Positions 43,288 to 52,798 of a DNA stretch of 64,000 nt are shown piece after piece. How positions within the stretch are numbered: position 1 is the stretch's first letter; each line of letters starts with the position of its first letter. Source of the stretch: Grimontia marina (GTDB taxonomy: Bacteria > Pseudomonadota > Gammaproteobacteria > Enterobacterales > Vibrionaceae); contig NZ_FIZY01000001.1 in NCBI RefSeq assembly GCF_900060185.1, forward strand, positions 248,001-312,000, in the 5' to 3' direction. Below the pieces are notes generated by a model. It saw only the letters and a program-made list of their open reading frames with translations, was not told the DNA's origin and made no database searches. The translations under genes were made by a program, and so were the position numbers.

Positions 43288-45003
43288 ATGGCTACACAAA
43301 CTACAGCAATCGAGCATATGTCGACGGAAAATAACATAACAACACTCAATCAGTATCTTGAAAATCAAACCGATACCAATGGATTGGCTAGGCTGCATGC
43401 GCTTAGAAGCACAGTCACGTTAGGAAACTTAATCCCGCCCACGGTGAGTTTTGAAAGCCGTGGGCTTGCGCTCGTCGTGGGAAACGCCTCTTCACTTTCT
43501 TCATTCAGTCAATTAATCGCAGATGATACACGCGACCGCATCGTGCTGCTGTGCAATGAAGCGGGTGCCACGCTTTCAAACCCTGCTGAAGGCATGACAT
43601 TGTTCTTTAGCAGTGAGGTTAAGATTGATGGCTTCCTCGGGTCTTTCCTAGTGACGCTCACCCATAATGGCGCTCTGCAGAATCTGGCGCAAATTGCTTT
43701 CGGGCGTGAGTATTTTGACCTTATTGTTGACCTAACTGAAAAAGGTATTCACGCAGCGCAACTGCCACCTTTGGGTTATCACGCTGTTGGGCGCGGCTTG
43801 GTAACGGCTGGCGATGCCTCGGAAGCGGTGATAGAAACCGTTGGGACGTTCGACAAACCGAAATTCTTCCGTCTAGACAATGAGCGCTGCGCCCATGTTG
43901 CTCGTGGATTGGAGGGCTGCACCCGTTGCATCGATACCTGTCCGGCAGACGCGTTAAGTTCTATCGAGCAGACTATCACCATCAACCCTTACCTTTGCCA
44001 AGGTATGGGATCATGCGCGACCACGTGTCCAACAGAAGCCATCAGCTATGCATTGCCAGATCCGGAAAACACCCAGCACTTTGTGTTCGACCTGATTCAA
44101 CGCTTCCGCCAGCAGGGGGGCGAAGTGCCAGCGATTCTTTTCTACGCGGAAGCGGATGAAGATACCCTGGTCGCAGCGATGTCGTCGCTGCCTAACAATA
44201 CAATTCCAGTGCGATTGGAGGAGTTGGCCTCAGTGGGTTTAGACACTTGGCTGAATGCATTGGTTTACGGTGCTTCACAGGTAATTTTAGCGATGGCCCC
44301 AAATCTGCATGCCAAAACACGCCACGTGCTGGAACAAGAACTATTGGTTGCTTCTTCATTCCTCAACGACCTCAACATTGAGCAGGATCGCATTGCCTTA
44401 AAAGCGCTGGACACTTTTTCCTCGCTGACCCAATACAGCAACGCGCTGATGACGCATCCGGAAAAACTGACGGGTACCAAGCGTGAAAAACTGTGCCAAG
44501 CATTGGACTTACTGGCTGCGCAATCGGCTCAAACTCTCACCACATCATTGGTTCCTCAAAATGCGCCATATGGCCGCGTCAACGTGAAAACTGACGAGTG
44601 TACCCTTTGTATGGGGTGTGTGGCCGTGTGTCCGACTGATGCGCTCTTAGCAATAGGCTCCCATCCGGGAATGACATTCCGTGAGCAGGACTGTGTGCAA
44701 TGTGGGCTGTGTGAAACAAGCTGTCCTGAATCTGTCATCACGCTTGAACCCCGCTACAACTGGGACACCGAAACGCGTCAACAAAGAGAAACCTTACATG
44801 AAGAGGAAGCGGCGAAATGCACCAGTTGCGGTAAGCCATTTGCGCCGGTTTCCATGGTGAACATGCTGATAGAAAAACTGCAAAACCACAGTCACTTTGA
44901 AGGTGACGCCATCAAACGTCTCTCGATGTGCGAAGACTGCCGGGTTCGCGACATTGTCGCTGAAACAATGATCAACAACCCAGAGAAACAGATGAAGGTT
45001 TAG
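43288..45003 (+). CDS. 4Fe-4S ferredoxin-type protein of the formate dehydrogenase operon
   Basis: The protein has two pairs of 4Fe-4S motifs: CTRCIDTCPADAL and CQGMGSCATTCPTEAI in the middle, and CTLCMGCVAVCPTDAL and CVQCGLCETSCPESVI near the C-terminus. The last part has CTSCGKPF and CEDCRVRDI, a zinc-finger-like pair. It may pass electrons or assist cluster assembly for the enzyme; homologues sit in Vibrio and Shewanella fdh clusters. I chose ATG 43288 (571 residues) with AGGTG upstream. GTG 43216 and ATG 43243 are also in frame but lie inside a leader hairpin. Confidence 0.85.
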   Translation: MATQTTAIEHMSTENNITTLNQYLENQTDTNGLARLHALRSTVTLGNLIPPTVSFESRGLALVVGNASSLSSFSQLIADDTRDRIVLLCNEAGATLSNPAEGMTLFFSSEVKIDGFLGSFLVTLTHNGALQNLAQIAFGREYFDLIVDLTEKGIHAAQLPPLGYHAVGRGLVTAGDASEAVIETVGTFDKPKFFRLDNERCAHVARGLEGCTRCIDTCPADALSSIEQTITINPYLCQGMGSCATTCPTEAISYALPDPENTQHFVFDLIQRFRQQGGEVPAILFYAEADEDTLVAAMSSLPNNTIPVRLEELASVGLDTWLNALVYGASQVILAMAPNLHAKTRHVLEQELLVASSFLNDLNIEQDRIALKALDTFSSLTQYSNALMTHPEKLTGTKREKLCQALDLLAAQSAQTLTTSLVPQNAPYGRVNVKTDECTLCMGCVAVCPTDALLAIGSHPGMTFREQDCVQCGLCETSCPESVITLEPRYNWDTETRQQRETLHEEEAAKCTSCGKPFAPVSMVNMLIEKLQNHSHFEGDAIKRLSMCEDCRVRDIVAETMINNPEKQMKV

Positions 45004-45012
45004 GAGGGACGA

Positions 45013-45624
45013 ATGGTAATGCAGGAAATCATCAACGTGGAAGATGTCACCCGTGAAGACAATGAAATTCGTCTCAACATTTATCACCTTCTGGCGCATC
45101 TGTTCAGACAGGCACCTGACCAGGATGTGCTGAACTGGCTGGCGACACTGGAAGTGGAAGGCGACGAAGATAATGGCATGGCTGCGGCCTGGTCTGTTCT
45201 CAAGCTGTCCGCAAGTAAAACCAAACCTATGCAGACGGCCGATGAGTATCAACAGTTGTTTATCGGTGTCGGGCGTGGAGAGGTGGTGCCATTCGGTTCC
45301 TGGTATCTCACCGGATCTTTGATGGAACTGCCCTTGGCACACCTTCGTCAGGACTTACGCCGATTGGGGTTTGAGCGTCAGGAAGAAACCAAAGAGCCGG
45401 AAGATCATATCGCCGCATTGCTGGAAGTGATGGCGATGCTGGTGGATGAAGAGGATACAGAAAGCCAAAAGGCTTTTTTCAACCGTCATATTGCGCCGTG
45501 GTTTGAGCGATTGTGTGACGACGTGATTCGTGCGAATGCAGCAGTATTTTACTCCTCTGTTGCTGCACTCGCGAAACAGTTCCTAACGATAGAAAAAATA
45601 AGTTTTACCCAGCGTCCTTGGTAA
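45013..45624 (+). CDS. TorD/DmsD-family maturation chaperone
   Basis: The 203 residues match the all-helical TorD family: LNIYHLLAHLFRQAPDQDVLNWL and the signature EYQQLFIGVGRGEVVPFGSWYLTG, plus EPEDHIAALLEVMAML. Such chaperones bind the Tat signal of molybdo/tungsto-enzymes and help cofactor insertion before export, here most likely for the catalytic subunit encoded two genes on. GGAGG ahead of ATG 45013 supports the start, 9 bases after the ferredoxin gene. Confidence 0.92.
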   Translation: MVMQEIINVEDVTREDNEIRLNIYHLLAHLFRQAPDQDVLNWLATLEVEGDEDNGMAAAWSVLKLSASKTKPMQTADEYQQLFIGVGRGEVVPFGSWYLTGSLMELPLAHLRQDLRRLGFERQEETKEPEDHIAALLEVMAMLVDEEDTESQKAFFNRHIAPWFERLCDDVIRANAAVFYSSVAALAKQFLTIEKISFTQRPW

Positions 45625-45680
45625 TTCCGCCTGGCAGAAAGCGGACTGAAGCGCTGATAAAAAGTACAAGGAGCAATGTG

Positions 45681-45890
45681 ATGTCAGAAAACCAAAAAGA
45701 GACGGGCAAGCCAAATGAAGCGCGCCGCCAGTTCCTTAAGGGATTAGGTGTTGCCGCAGCAGCTGGAGCGGCCACCACAGTGGTTAGTGGTGCGGCTCAA
45801 GCGGAAGTGACAGTGGCTAAGCCGGAACAGGAAAACACCTCGGGCTATCGCGAAACGCAACATGTTCGCGATTACTACGATTCCCTCTAA
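45681..45890 (+). CDS. small twin-arginine signal protein of the fdh region
   Basis: This 69-residue protein has a Tat signal (EARRQFLKGLGVAAAAGAATTVVSGAAQA) and only about 30 mature residues (ending HVRDYYDSL). Such formate dehydrogenase region TAT target proteins are found between the chaperone and catalytic genes in related clusters; it may be a small subunit or decoy of the complex. ATG 45681 is preceded by AAGGAG. The frame extends further upstream only as overlap with the chaperone gene. Confidence 0.88.
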   Translation: MSENQKETGKPNEARRQFLKGLGVAAAAGAATTVVSGAAQAEVTVAKPEQENTSGYRETQHVRDYYDSL

Positions 45891-45908
45891 CCTGGCTGAT
45901 GGAGTGAG

Positions 45909-48767
45909 ATGATGAAACTGACGAAACGGTCTGACACCGTCAGCAAGGACGAAAAACAACTGGGTGTTTCCCGTCGTACCTTTATGCGTAACTCTACGTT
46001 GGCTACCGCAGGTGGTATTGCAGCGGCAGGGATGTTTGCGCCGGGCATGATGAAAAAAGCCGCAGCGAAAGACGCTGATCCTAACAAACCGGTTGAACAA
46101 AAGCGCACGATTTGTTCTCACTGTTCAGTGGGTTGTGGCGTGTATGCAGAAGTACAGGATGGTGTCTGGACAGGCCAAGAGGCTGCGTTTGACCACCCAT
46201 TCAATGCCGGCGGTCACTGCGCCAAAGGGGCTGCACTGCGTGAACATGGCCATGGTGAACGTCGCCTCAAATACCCAATGAAGCTGGTGGATGGAAAGTG
46301 GCAGAAAATCAGCTGGGACACCGCCATCAATGAAATTGGCGACAAGTGTATGGAAATCCGCAAGCAAGACGGTCCGGATTCTGTGTACTTCTTAGGTTCG
46401 GCTAAGCATAGCAACGAACAGGCATACATGTTCCGTAAAATGGCATCGCTTTGGGGAACCAATAACGTTGACCATCAGGCGCGCATTTGTCACTCCACCA
46501 CGGTAGCGGGTGTGGCAAATACTTGGGGCTACGGTGCGATGACCAACTCCTTTAACGACATGCATAATTGTAAGTCGATCCTTTTCGTCGGCTCCAACCC
46601 TGCCGAAGCGCACCCGGTTGCGATGCAGCATATCCTTATCGCAAAAGAGAAAAACGGCTGTAAGATTATTGTGGCTGATCCACGTCGCACCCGCACTGCC
46701 GCGAAAGGGGACCACTTTGTATCCCTCCGCCCGGGAACCGATATTGCGTTTATCTGGGGCCTGCTATGGCACATTTTCGATAACAACTGGGAAGACAAGG
46801 AATTCATTTACCAGCGCGTGTTTGGCATGGATGAAATCCGTGAAGAAGTTGCGAAATGGAACCCTGAAGAAGTAGAGCGTGTGTCCGGTGTTGGACGTGA
46901 CGACATGTATCAGGCGGCGAAAATCCTTGCCGAAAACCGCCCAGGCTGTGTGGTTTGGTGTATGGGGGGTACGCAGCACACCACAGGTAACAACAACACC
47001 CGCGCTTATTGTGTGCTGGAGCTTGCTCTGGGGAACATCGGTAAATCAGGCGGTGGTGCCAATATTTTCCGTGGACACGATAACGTGCAGGGGGCCACCG
47101 ACCTTGGCGTGTTGTCCCACACCTTACCGGGTTACTACGGTTTGTCTAACGGTGCATGGAAACATTGGTCGAAAGTCTGGGATCTGGACTATGACTGGGT
47201 TCAAGGGCGTTTTGACCAAACGGAATACAACGGCTCTAAACCAATGAACAGCAACGGTATACCGGTTTCACGCTGGATTGATGGCGTGCTGGAAGACCCT
47301 GATAAAATTGCCCAGAAAGCCAATATCCGCGCCATGTTTTACTGGGGGCATGCGGTGAACTCGCAAACCCGTGGTCCCGAGATGCAAAAGGCAATGGAAA
47401 AACTGGATATGATGGTCATCGTCGACCCTTATCCAACCGTTGCTGCAGTCATGAACAACCGTAAAAACGGCGTTTACCTGCTGCCAACGACCACTCAGTT
47501 TGAAACCTATGGATCGGTGACCGCATCTAACCGTTCACTGCAATGGCGTGACAAGGTGATTGAGCCTCTGTTTGATTCAAAGCCTGATCACAACATCATG
47601 TATCTGCTTTCCCAAAAACTGGGTTTCTCAGACCAACTGTTTAAGAACGTGAAGGTGAATGGCGATGAACCTCTGATTGAAGACATTACCCGCGAGTTCA
47701 ACCGCGGTATGTGGACGATCGGATATACGGGCCAGAGCCCAGAGCGCTTGAAAACGCACCAGCAGAATTGGCATACCTTCAATAAAACGTCACTTGAAGC
47801 GGAAGGTGGCCCGGTTAATGGTGAGACTTATGGTTTGCCATGGCCTTGTTGGGGATCACCGGAAATGAAACATCCGGGTACGCACATTCTCTATGACACG
47901 TCGAAAGAAGTCGCCCGCGGCGGCGGTAACTTCCGAGCACGCTTTGGCGTGGAGTATGAAGGTGAGAATTTGCTGGCGGTTGACAGCTATTCAAAGGGTT
48001 GTGAGCTGGAAGACGGTTATCCTGAATTCACTGACAAGATGCTTAAGCAACTCGGCTGGTGGGATGATCTGACTGCAGAAGAAAAGGCCGCGGCTGAAGG
48101 CAAAAACTGGAAAACAGACTTGTCTGGCGGTATTCAGCGTGTCGCCATCAATCACGGGTGTATCCCATTTGGTAATGCCAAAGCGCGTGCAATTGTCTGG
48201 ACCTTCCCAGATAAGGTGCCGCTGCACCGTGAACCACTGTATACACCGCGCCGTGACCTGTTGCCTGAATATGCCACTTGGGATGACAAGGCAGACATCT
48301 ACCGTCTTCCTACTTTGTACAAGTCCATTCAGGATATTGATGCAGTAAAAGACTACCCCATCATTCTCACATCTGGTCGCTTAGTTGAGTATGAGGGCGG
48401 GGGTGAAGAAACCCGATCAAACCCTTGGCTTGCGAAATTGCAGCAAGAAATGTTCGTGGAAATCAATATTGCTGATGCTAATGACTTAGGCATTGTGGAT
48501 GGACAGGATGTTTGGGTCGAGGGGGCGGACAAAGGGCGAGTGAAAGTGAAAGCCATGATTACACCTCGTGTCTACAAAGGGCTGGCCTTTATGCCGTTCC
48601 ATTTTGGGGGAGTATTTGAAGGCGAGGATCTCAGGTCAAAATATCCAGAGGGTGCTGACCCTTATGTAATTGGTGAAGCGGCAAATACTGCAACGACTTA
48701 TGGTTATGACCCAGTGACCTTGATGCAGGAAAGTAAAGTGACCCTTTGTAAGATCTTACCAGCGTAA
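45909..48767 (+). CDS. fdhA: formate dehydrogenase catalytic subunit (Cys type)
   Basis: The 952-residue periplasmic subunit oxidises formate to CO2 at a bis-MGD Mo or W centre. A Tat signal (SRRTFMRNS, residues 21-29) leads; the 4Fe-4S site is Cys69, 72, 76 and 104 with Lys106. The active-site residue is Cys194 in RICHSTTVAG where E. coli FdnG has selenocysteine, and His195 follows. The C-terminal MGD-binding domain is complete (FMPFHFGGVFEGEDLRSKYPEGADPYVIGEAANTA region). Length and order match FdhA of Shewanella/Vibrio type. Confidence 0.96.
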   Translation: MMKLTKRSDTVSKDEKQLGVSRRTFMRNSTLATAGGIAAAGMFAPGMMKKAAAKDADPNKPVEQKRTICSHCSVGCGVYAEVQDGVWTGQEAAFDHPFNAGGHCAKGAALREHGHGERRLKYPMKLVDGKWQKISWDTAINEIGDKCMEIRKQDGPDSVYFLGSAKHSNEQAYMFRKMASLWGTNNVDHQARICHSTTVAGVANTWGYGAMTNSFNDMHNCKSILFVGSNPAEAHPVAMQHILIAKEKNGCKIIVADPRRTRTAAKGDHFVSLRPGTDIAFIWGLLWHIFDNNWEDKEFIYQRVFGMDEIREEVAKWNPEEVERVSGVGRDDMYQAAKILAENRPGCVVWCMGGTQHTTGNNNTRAYCVLELALGNIGKSGGGANIFRGHDNVQGATDLGVLSHTLPGYYGLSNGAWKHWSKVWDLDYDWVQGRFDQTEYNGSKPMNSNGIPVSRWIDGVLEDPDKIAQKANIRAMFYWGHAVNSQTRGPEMQKAMEKLDMMVIVDPYPTVAAVMNNRKNGVYLLPTTTQFETYGSVTASNRSLQWRDKVIEPLFDSKPDHNIMYLLSQKLGFSDQLFKNVKVNGDEPLIEDITREFNRGMWTIGYTGQSPERLKTHQQNWHTFNKTSLEAEGGPVNGETYGLPWPCWGSPEMKHPGTHILYDTSKEVARGGGNFRARFGVEYEGENLLAVDSYSKGCELEDGYPEFTDKMLKQLGWWDDLTAEEKAAAEGKNWKTDLSGGIQRVAINHGCIPFGNAKARAIVWTFPDKVPLHREPLYTPRRDLLPEYATWDDKADIYRLPTLYKSIQDIDAVKDYPIILTSGRLVEYEGGGEETRSNPWLAKLQQEMFVEINIADANDLGIVDGQDVWVEGADKGRVKVKAMITPRVYKGLAFMPFHFGGVFEGEDLRSKYPEGADPYVIGEAANTATTYGYDPVTLMQESKVTLCKILPA

Positions 48768-48782
48768 TGGGAGCGCATAGTT

Positions 48783-49388
48783 ATGGCTGATATGAAATTC
48801 TTATGTGACACCAAGCGCTGCATTGATTGCAATGGCTGTGTCACTGCGTGTAGCAACGCTAACTCTGAAGTGGTGACCTGGGGAACGCAGCGTCGTCGTG
48901 TCGTTACCTTGAACGATGGCGAGGCGGGCGAAAACTCAGTTTCTGTTGCCTGTATGCACTGTGCCGATGCACCTTGTATGGCAGTGTGTCCAGCTGACTG
49001 TTTCTACAAAACAGAAGATGGCATTGTCTTACACAACAAGGAGACCTGCATTGGCTGCGGATACTGCCTGTTTGCTTGTCCGTTTGGGGCTCCTCAGTTC
49101 CCGAAAACGGCGGCATTTGGGGAGCGTGGCAAGATGGATAAATGTACCTTCTGTGCAGGCGGTCCAGAGCCGGACGGTTCGGCAAAAGAGCGAGAGCTAT
49201 ATGGTGCAAACCGTATTGCCGAAGGTAAGTTGCCTTTGTGTGCTGAAATGTGTTCTACCAAAGCACTGTTGGCGGGGGATGCAGAGAAAATCTCAGCAGT
49301 ATTCCGTCAACGCGTTGTAGAGCGTGGCGCAAAAGGAGCAGGCTGGACCAAGGGCGATGACCTTGCCTACGATGCGACAAAAAGCTGA
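48783..49388 (+). CDS. fdhB: formate dehydrogenase iron-sulfur subunit
   Basis: The 201-residue protein carries four 4Fe-4S clusters by motif: CDTKRCIDCNGCVTACSNA, CMHCADAPCMAVCPADC, CIGCGYCLFACPFG and CTFC with CAEMC. It moves electrons from FdhA to the membrane cytochrome. It has no signal peptide, so it should be carried out by the Tat system with FdhA. It follows fdhA by 15 bases. Confidence 0.95.
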   Translation: MADMKFLCDTKRCIDCNGCVTACSNANSEVVTWGTQRRRVVTLNDGEAGENSVSVACMHCADAPCMAVCPADCFYKTEDGIVLHNKETCIGCGYCLFACPFGAPQFPKTAAFGERGKMDKCTFCAGGPEPDGSAKERELYGANRIAEGKLPLCAEMCSTKALLAGDAEKISAVFRQRVVERGAKGAGWTKGDDLAYDATKS

Positions 49389-49441
49389 TTAGCATGGAAC
49401 CTGTGGGACGTGTTGTGTCCCACAGTATCAGGAGGAGAGAT

Positions 49442-50440
49442 ATGTTTAGAACATTGCTCGCCATGCTAATGGTGATAGCAACCTTTTGGTCTCCAATCAG
49501 TCTTGCAGAAGACGGTGCCAAGGCGGATCCACAGAAAGAAATGGTGCAACTGGCTGGCCCTGAATTCTGGAGAGAAGTGCGAGGTGGGGAATCCGGTTAT
49601 ACGGTTGCGACGGGAGCAGAGGCTGGGCAACTTATTAATGTTGACGGTCAACGCTGGCGGGAAATTCGTAATGAGTGGATCAGTCCACTCGGGCTAATTT
49701 TTCTCGCTGTGTCCTTAGGTAGTTTGCTGTTGTTTTACCTTTGGGCAGGACGCATAGAGTTATCGCATAAGCGGACTGGCAAAAAGGTCATGCGCTGGAC
49801 GCCTTTTGAGCGCGCCATGCACTGGTTTACCGCCATCAACTTTCTGATCTTGGGTTTCAGTGGCGTACTCTTGCTATATGGCAAGCACTTTATTAAACCT
49901 GTGGCGCCTGAAGCAGTTTGGGGCAGCATCATCTATGCGGCTAAAGTGTCGCATAACTACTTGGGTCCCCTGTTTGTGCTTGGACTGTTGTGTATGTTGG
50001 TGAAGTGGATGAAGAACAATATCATCAACAAAGTCGACATTGAATGGTTCAAGCAGGGTGGTGGTATTTTGCCAAACGGTAAACACCCGTATGCAGGTTT
50101 TTGTAATGGTGGCGAGAAGATCTGGTTCTGGCTGCTGGCAACCGTTGGTGTGGTGGTCTGTGTTACAGGTCTGGTGATGGATTTCCCACTTTTCGGTCAA
50201 ACTCGTGAAGACATGCAAATAGCAAACCTGCTCCATGGTATTGCTTCTTTGGGCCTGTTCGCAGCGGCGTTAGGGCACATCTACATTGGTACGGTGGGTA
50301 CTGAAGGCGCGCTTGAAGGCATGGCAACAGGCTATGTAGATGAAAGTTGGGCGAAGCAACACCACAAGCTTTGGCTGGACGAAGTACAAGGCCAAAGCAG
50401 TGCTCAAACGACAGAAGCGAAAGAGCAACAAAGTACCTGA
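49442..50440 (+). CDS. fdhC: formate dehydrogenase cytochrome b556 subunit
   Basis: The 332-residue membrane subunit has a signal-like N-terminus (FRTLLAMLMVIATFWSPISLA), a periplasmic segment, then about four membrane helices with haem-ligand histidines (FERAMHWFTAINF, KVSHNYLGPLF, LLHGIASLGLFAAALGHIY). It passes electrons from FdhB to quinone. I chose ATG 49442, preceded by AGGAGGAGAGAT; the open frame starts 16 codons earlier without a ribosome site. A terminator follows, so this is the last gene of the operon. Confidence 0.94.
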   Translation: MFRTLLAMLMVIATFWSPISLAEDGAKADPQKEMVQLAGPEFWREVRGGESGYTVATGAEAGQLINVDGQRWREIRNEWISPLGLIFLAVSLGSLLLFYLWAGRIELSHKRTGKKVMRWTPFERAMHWFTAINFLILGFSGVLLLYGKHFIKPVAPEAVWGSIIYAAKVSHNYLGPLFVLGLLCMLVKWMKNNIINKVDIEWFKQGGGILPNGKHPYAGFCNGGEKIWFWLLATVGVVVCVTGLVMDFPLFGQTREDMQIANLLHGIASLGLFAAALGHIYIGTVGTEGALEGMATGYVDESWAKQHHKLWLDEVQGQSSAQTTEAKEQQST

Positions 50441-50458
50441 CGGTTTGGCAAGTAAACG

Positions 50459-50484
50459 AAAGCCCGCAAGCGCGGGCTTTTTTG
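50459..50484 (+). terminator. terminator of the formate dehydrogenase operon
   Basis: AAAGCCCGC, loop AAGC, GCGGGCTTTTTT. Confidence 0.95.
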
Positions 50485-50493
50485 TGTTTATTG

Positions 50494-50513
50494 CAAAGGT
50501 CAACAGCCCCTAG
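50494..50513. repeat. orphan end of a MITE-like element at the arsJ stop codon
   Basis: CAAAGGTCAACAGCCCCTAG matches the right end of the element at 36515-36687 (there CAAAGGTCAACAGACCCTAA) at 18 of 20 bases. There is no second end nearby: the fdhC terminator begins about 10 bases away. The arsJ stop codon lies within the match. Confidence 0.55.
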
Positions 50514-51730
50514 GTGATAGACTCGTTTTTGGCAGTAGGAAGCCAAAACGAAATCACTGTGGTTGTTGCGAGGAAAGCGAAAGACACCCAGAGACACGCT
50601 GCGAATCCCCAGATCTGGAATACCCACCCTGAGAGAATGGTGCCAATCAAGCGTCCCATCGCATTTGCCATGTAATAAAATCCTACATCCAGCGAAACGC
50701 CGTCACCTTTGGCATAACTGACAATCAGGTAAGAGTGCAGTGAAGAGTTCACAGCAAAAACAGCACCGAACACCATCAAGCCAACAATGATAACCGTTTC
50801 TGGATGCCACTGTTGTTGCACACTGATGGCGATGATCCCTGTGACGACGGAAAGCAACAGCGCCCAATAAATTGCGGCTTTGCCATCCGGCGTTTTACCA
50901 GAAGCTTTACCTGTGATCTTCGGAGCAATCCCTTGAATAAAGCCATAGCCAATCACCCAAGTCGCCAGAAATGCACCGACGGCACTGTGGTCCCAGCCAA
51001 AGGTGGTACCAAGGTAGATGGGAAGGGCAATCACAAACCACACATCTCGGGCACCGAACAAGAACATACGGGCAGCAGACAGAATATTCACACTGCTGGA
51101 TTTCGAGAATATCTCAGAGAACTTAGGCTTGGTTTTCGCCTTGCCCATGTCCGACTTCAAGAACAGTAGACTACCGATAAATACCAGCAACAAGACGCCA
51201 GCCATTGCAGCCACCGCAGATTGGAAACCAATCAAGGAAAGCAGTGCACCGCCTAGGAAGAAACCGGCCCCTTTCAATGCGTTCTTAGATCCTGTGAGAA
51301 TCGCAATCCACTTGTAGAGTGCGCCCTGTGCATCTTCAGGAACCAGCGTTTTGATTGAGCTCTTGGCGCTCATTTTATTGAGGTCTTTGGCAATACCAGA
51401 CATGGCTTGCGCTGCCATTACCCAAGGAATACTGAGCCAAGCTGTCGGGACTGCCAGCATGGCGAGCGCGACAATTTGCATGCCTAGACCAATGTTCATG
51501 GTTCGGTTAAGCCCCAACCTTGCGCCGAGCCAGCCGCCAATCAGGTTGGTCACCACACCAAAGAATTCATAGAAAAGAAAGAGTGAAGCGATTTCCAGAC
51601 TGGAGTAACCCAGGTCATAAAAATAAAGGACCACCAACATGCGCAGTGCACCGTCAGTGATGGTGAAATTCCAATAATTGAATGTCACCAGCATGTACTG
51701 GCGAACGTGGGAATTTAATTGAGACAGCAT
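50510..51730 (-). CDS. arsJ: organoarsenical efflux MFS transporter ArsJ
   Basis: ArsJ exports 1-arseno-3-phosphoglycerate, made when GAPDH uses arsenate instead of phosphate; the product falls apart outside the cell. The protein has about 11-12 membrane helices with the ArsJ N-terminus QYMLVTFNYWNFTITDGALRMLVVLYFYDLGYSSLEIASL and the loop SGIAKDLNKMSAKSSIK. I chose ATG 51730 (406 residues, usual length). It follows the GAPDH gene in the same direction. The 3' end overlaps the repeat described at 50494-50513. Confidence 0.92.
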   Translation of the reverse strand: MLSQLNSHVRQYMLVTFNYWNFTITDGALRMLVVLYFYDLGYSSLEIASLFLFYEFFGVVTNLIGGWLGARLGLNRTMNIGLGMQIVALAMLAVPTAWLSIPWVMAAQAMSGIAKDLNKMSAKSSIKTLVPEDAQGALYKWIAILTGSKNALKGAGFFLGGALLSLIGFQSAVAAMAGVLLLVFIGSLLFLKSDMGKAKTKPKFSEIFSKSSSVNILSAARMFLFGARDVWFVIALPIYLGTTFGWDHSAVGAFLATWVIGYGFIQGIAPKITGKASGKTPDGKAAIYWALLLSVVTGIIAISVQQQWHPETVIIVGLMVFGAVFAVNSSLHSYLIVSYAKGDGVSLDVGFYYMANAMGRLIGTILSGWVFQIWGFAACLWVSFAFLATTTVISFWLPTAKNESIT

Positions 51731-51784
51731 AACAACTCGCCCAAAAAAGAGCCGCATTTGCAGCTCTTGATGTTTCTTTTATGT

Positions 51785-52786
51785 TTATGCCAAGCCCACT
51801 TTGCGAACCAACTCTGCGGTGCGCGTAGCGTAGCCCATTTCGTTGTCATACCAGGCGTAGACTTTCACCATGCGCTTGCCAACGACCATAGTCGAGAGGG
51901 CGTCTACGATGGTAGATCGCTGGTCGCCTTTGTAGTCGATAGATACCAACGGACGTTCTTCAAAGCCAAGAATGCCTTTCAGTTCGCCTTCAGACGCTTC
52001 TTTCAGCAGGGCATTCACTTCTTCTACGGTGGTGTCGCGCTTCACATCGAAGATGATGTCAGTCAGAGAGGCATTCGCCAGCGGAACACGGACTGCATGA
52101 CCGTTAATCTTACCTTCCAGCTCAGGGAAGATTTCAACGATAGCTTTCGCGGAACCTGTGGTGGTTGGGATCAAACTCATGCCGCAGGCGCGCGCACGAC
52201 GAAGGTCTTTGTGCGGTGCATCCAGAATGGTTTGGGTGTTGGTGAGATCGTGAATCGTCGTGAAAGCAGATTGCTCGATACCCAGCTTCTCATGGATCAC
52301 TTTCACTACTGGAGCGATACAGTTGGTGGTGCACGATGCCGCGGTCACGATACGGTGGATTTCTGGGTCGAAGATGTTGTCATTGATGCCTACAACAATG
52401 TTGGCAATACCGTCTTCTTTCACGGGTGCAGAGACCACAACGCGTTTAACGCCTTGCTCGAGATATTGATTCAGGAACTCGGATTTACGGTGTACACCCG
52501 TAGCTTCGATAACAACGTCACAGCCTGACCAATCGATATCACTGATGTTCTTCTGCTGTGTCGTGCGGATGGTTTTCCCGTTGATCAGCATGGCATCGCC
52601 ATCGGTGGTGACTTCGTGGTGCCAGCGACCCTGAACAGAGTCGAACTCCAGAAGGTGAGCCAGCGTCGCTGTGTCGCCAGCGACATCGTTGATTTGAACA
52701 AACTCAAGTTCAGGCCAGTCGAATGCGGCGCGAAGTGCCAGACGGCCGATACGGCCAAAACCATTAATTCCTACTTTAATAGACAT
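51785..52786 (-). CDS. ArsJ-associated glyceraldehyde-3-phosphate dehydrogenase
   Basis: This is a 333-residue GAPDH with an NAD-binding Rossmann domain ([17 protein letters not shown]) and catalytic Cys in ASCTTNC, with His in the downstream motif [11 protein letters not shown]. In ars operons with arsJ this enzyme forms 1-arseno-3-phosphoglycerate from arsenate. It is the paralogue, not the housekeeping GAPDH, by its context between arsR and arsJ. Confidence 0.93.
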   Translation of the reverse strand: MSIKVGINGFGRIGRLALRAAFDWPELEFVQINDVAGDTATLAHLLEFDSVQGRWHHEVTTDGDAMLINGKTIRTTQQKNISDIDWSGCDVVIEATGVHRKSEFLNQYLEQGVKRVVVSAPVKEDGIANIVVGINDNIFDPEIHRIVTAASCTTNCIAPVVKVIHEKLGIEQSAFTTIHDLTNTQTILDAPHKDLRRARACGMSLIPTTTGSAKAIVEIFPELEGKINGHAVRVPLANASLTDIIFDVKRDTTVEEVNALLKEASEGELKGILGFEERPLVSIDYKGDQRSTIVDALSTMVVGKRMVKVYAWYDNEMGYATRTAELVRKVGLA

Positions 52787-52798
52787 CTCAATTTTCCT

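Noticed and set aside
46470-46510. Selenocysteine codon in fdhA
   Set aside because: The active-site codon reads TGT (Cys); the frame is open through the site with no TGA.
51719-52528. 269-residue open frame on the plus strand
   Set aside because: It lies wholly opposite the GAPDH gene, has no ribosome site and a low-complexity, His/Asp-rich translation typical of antisense of a well-coded gene.
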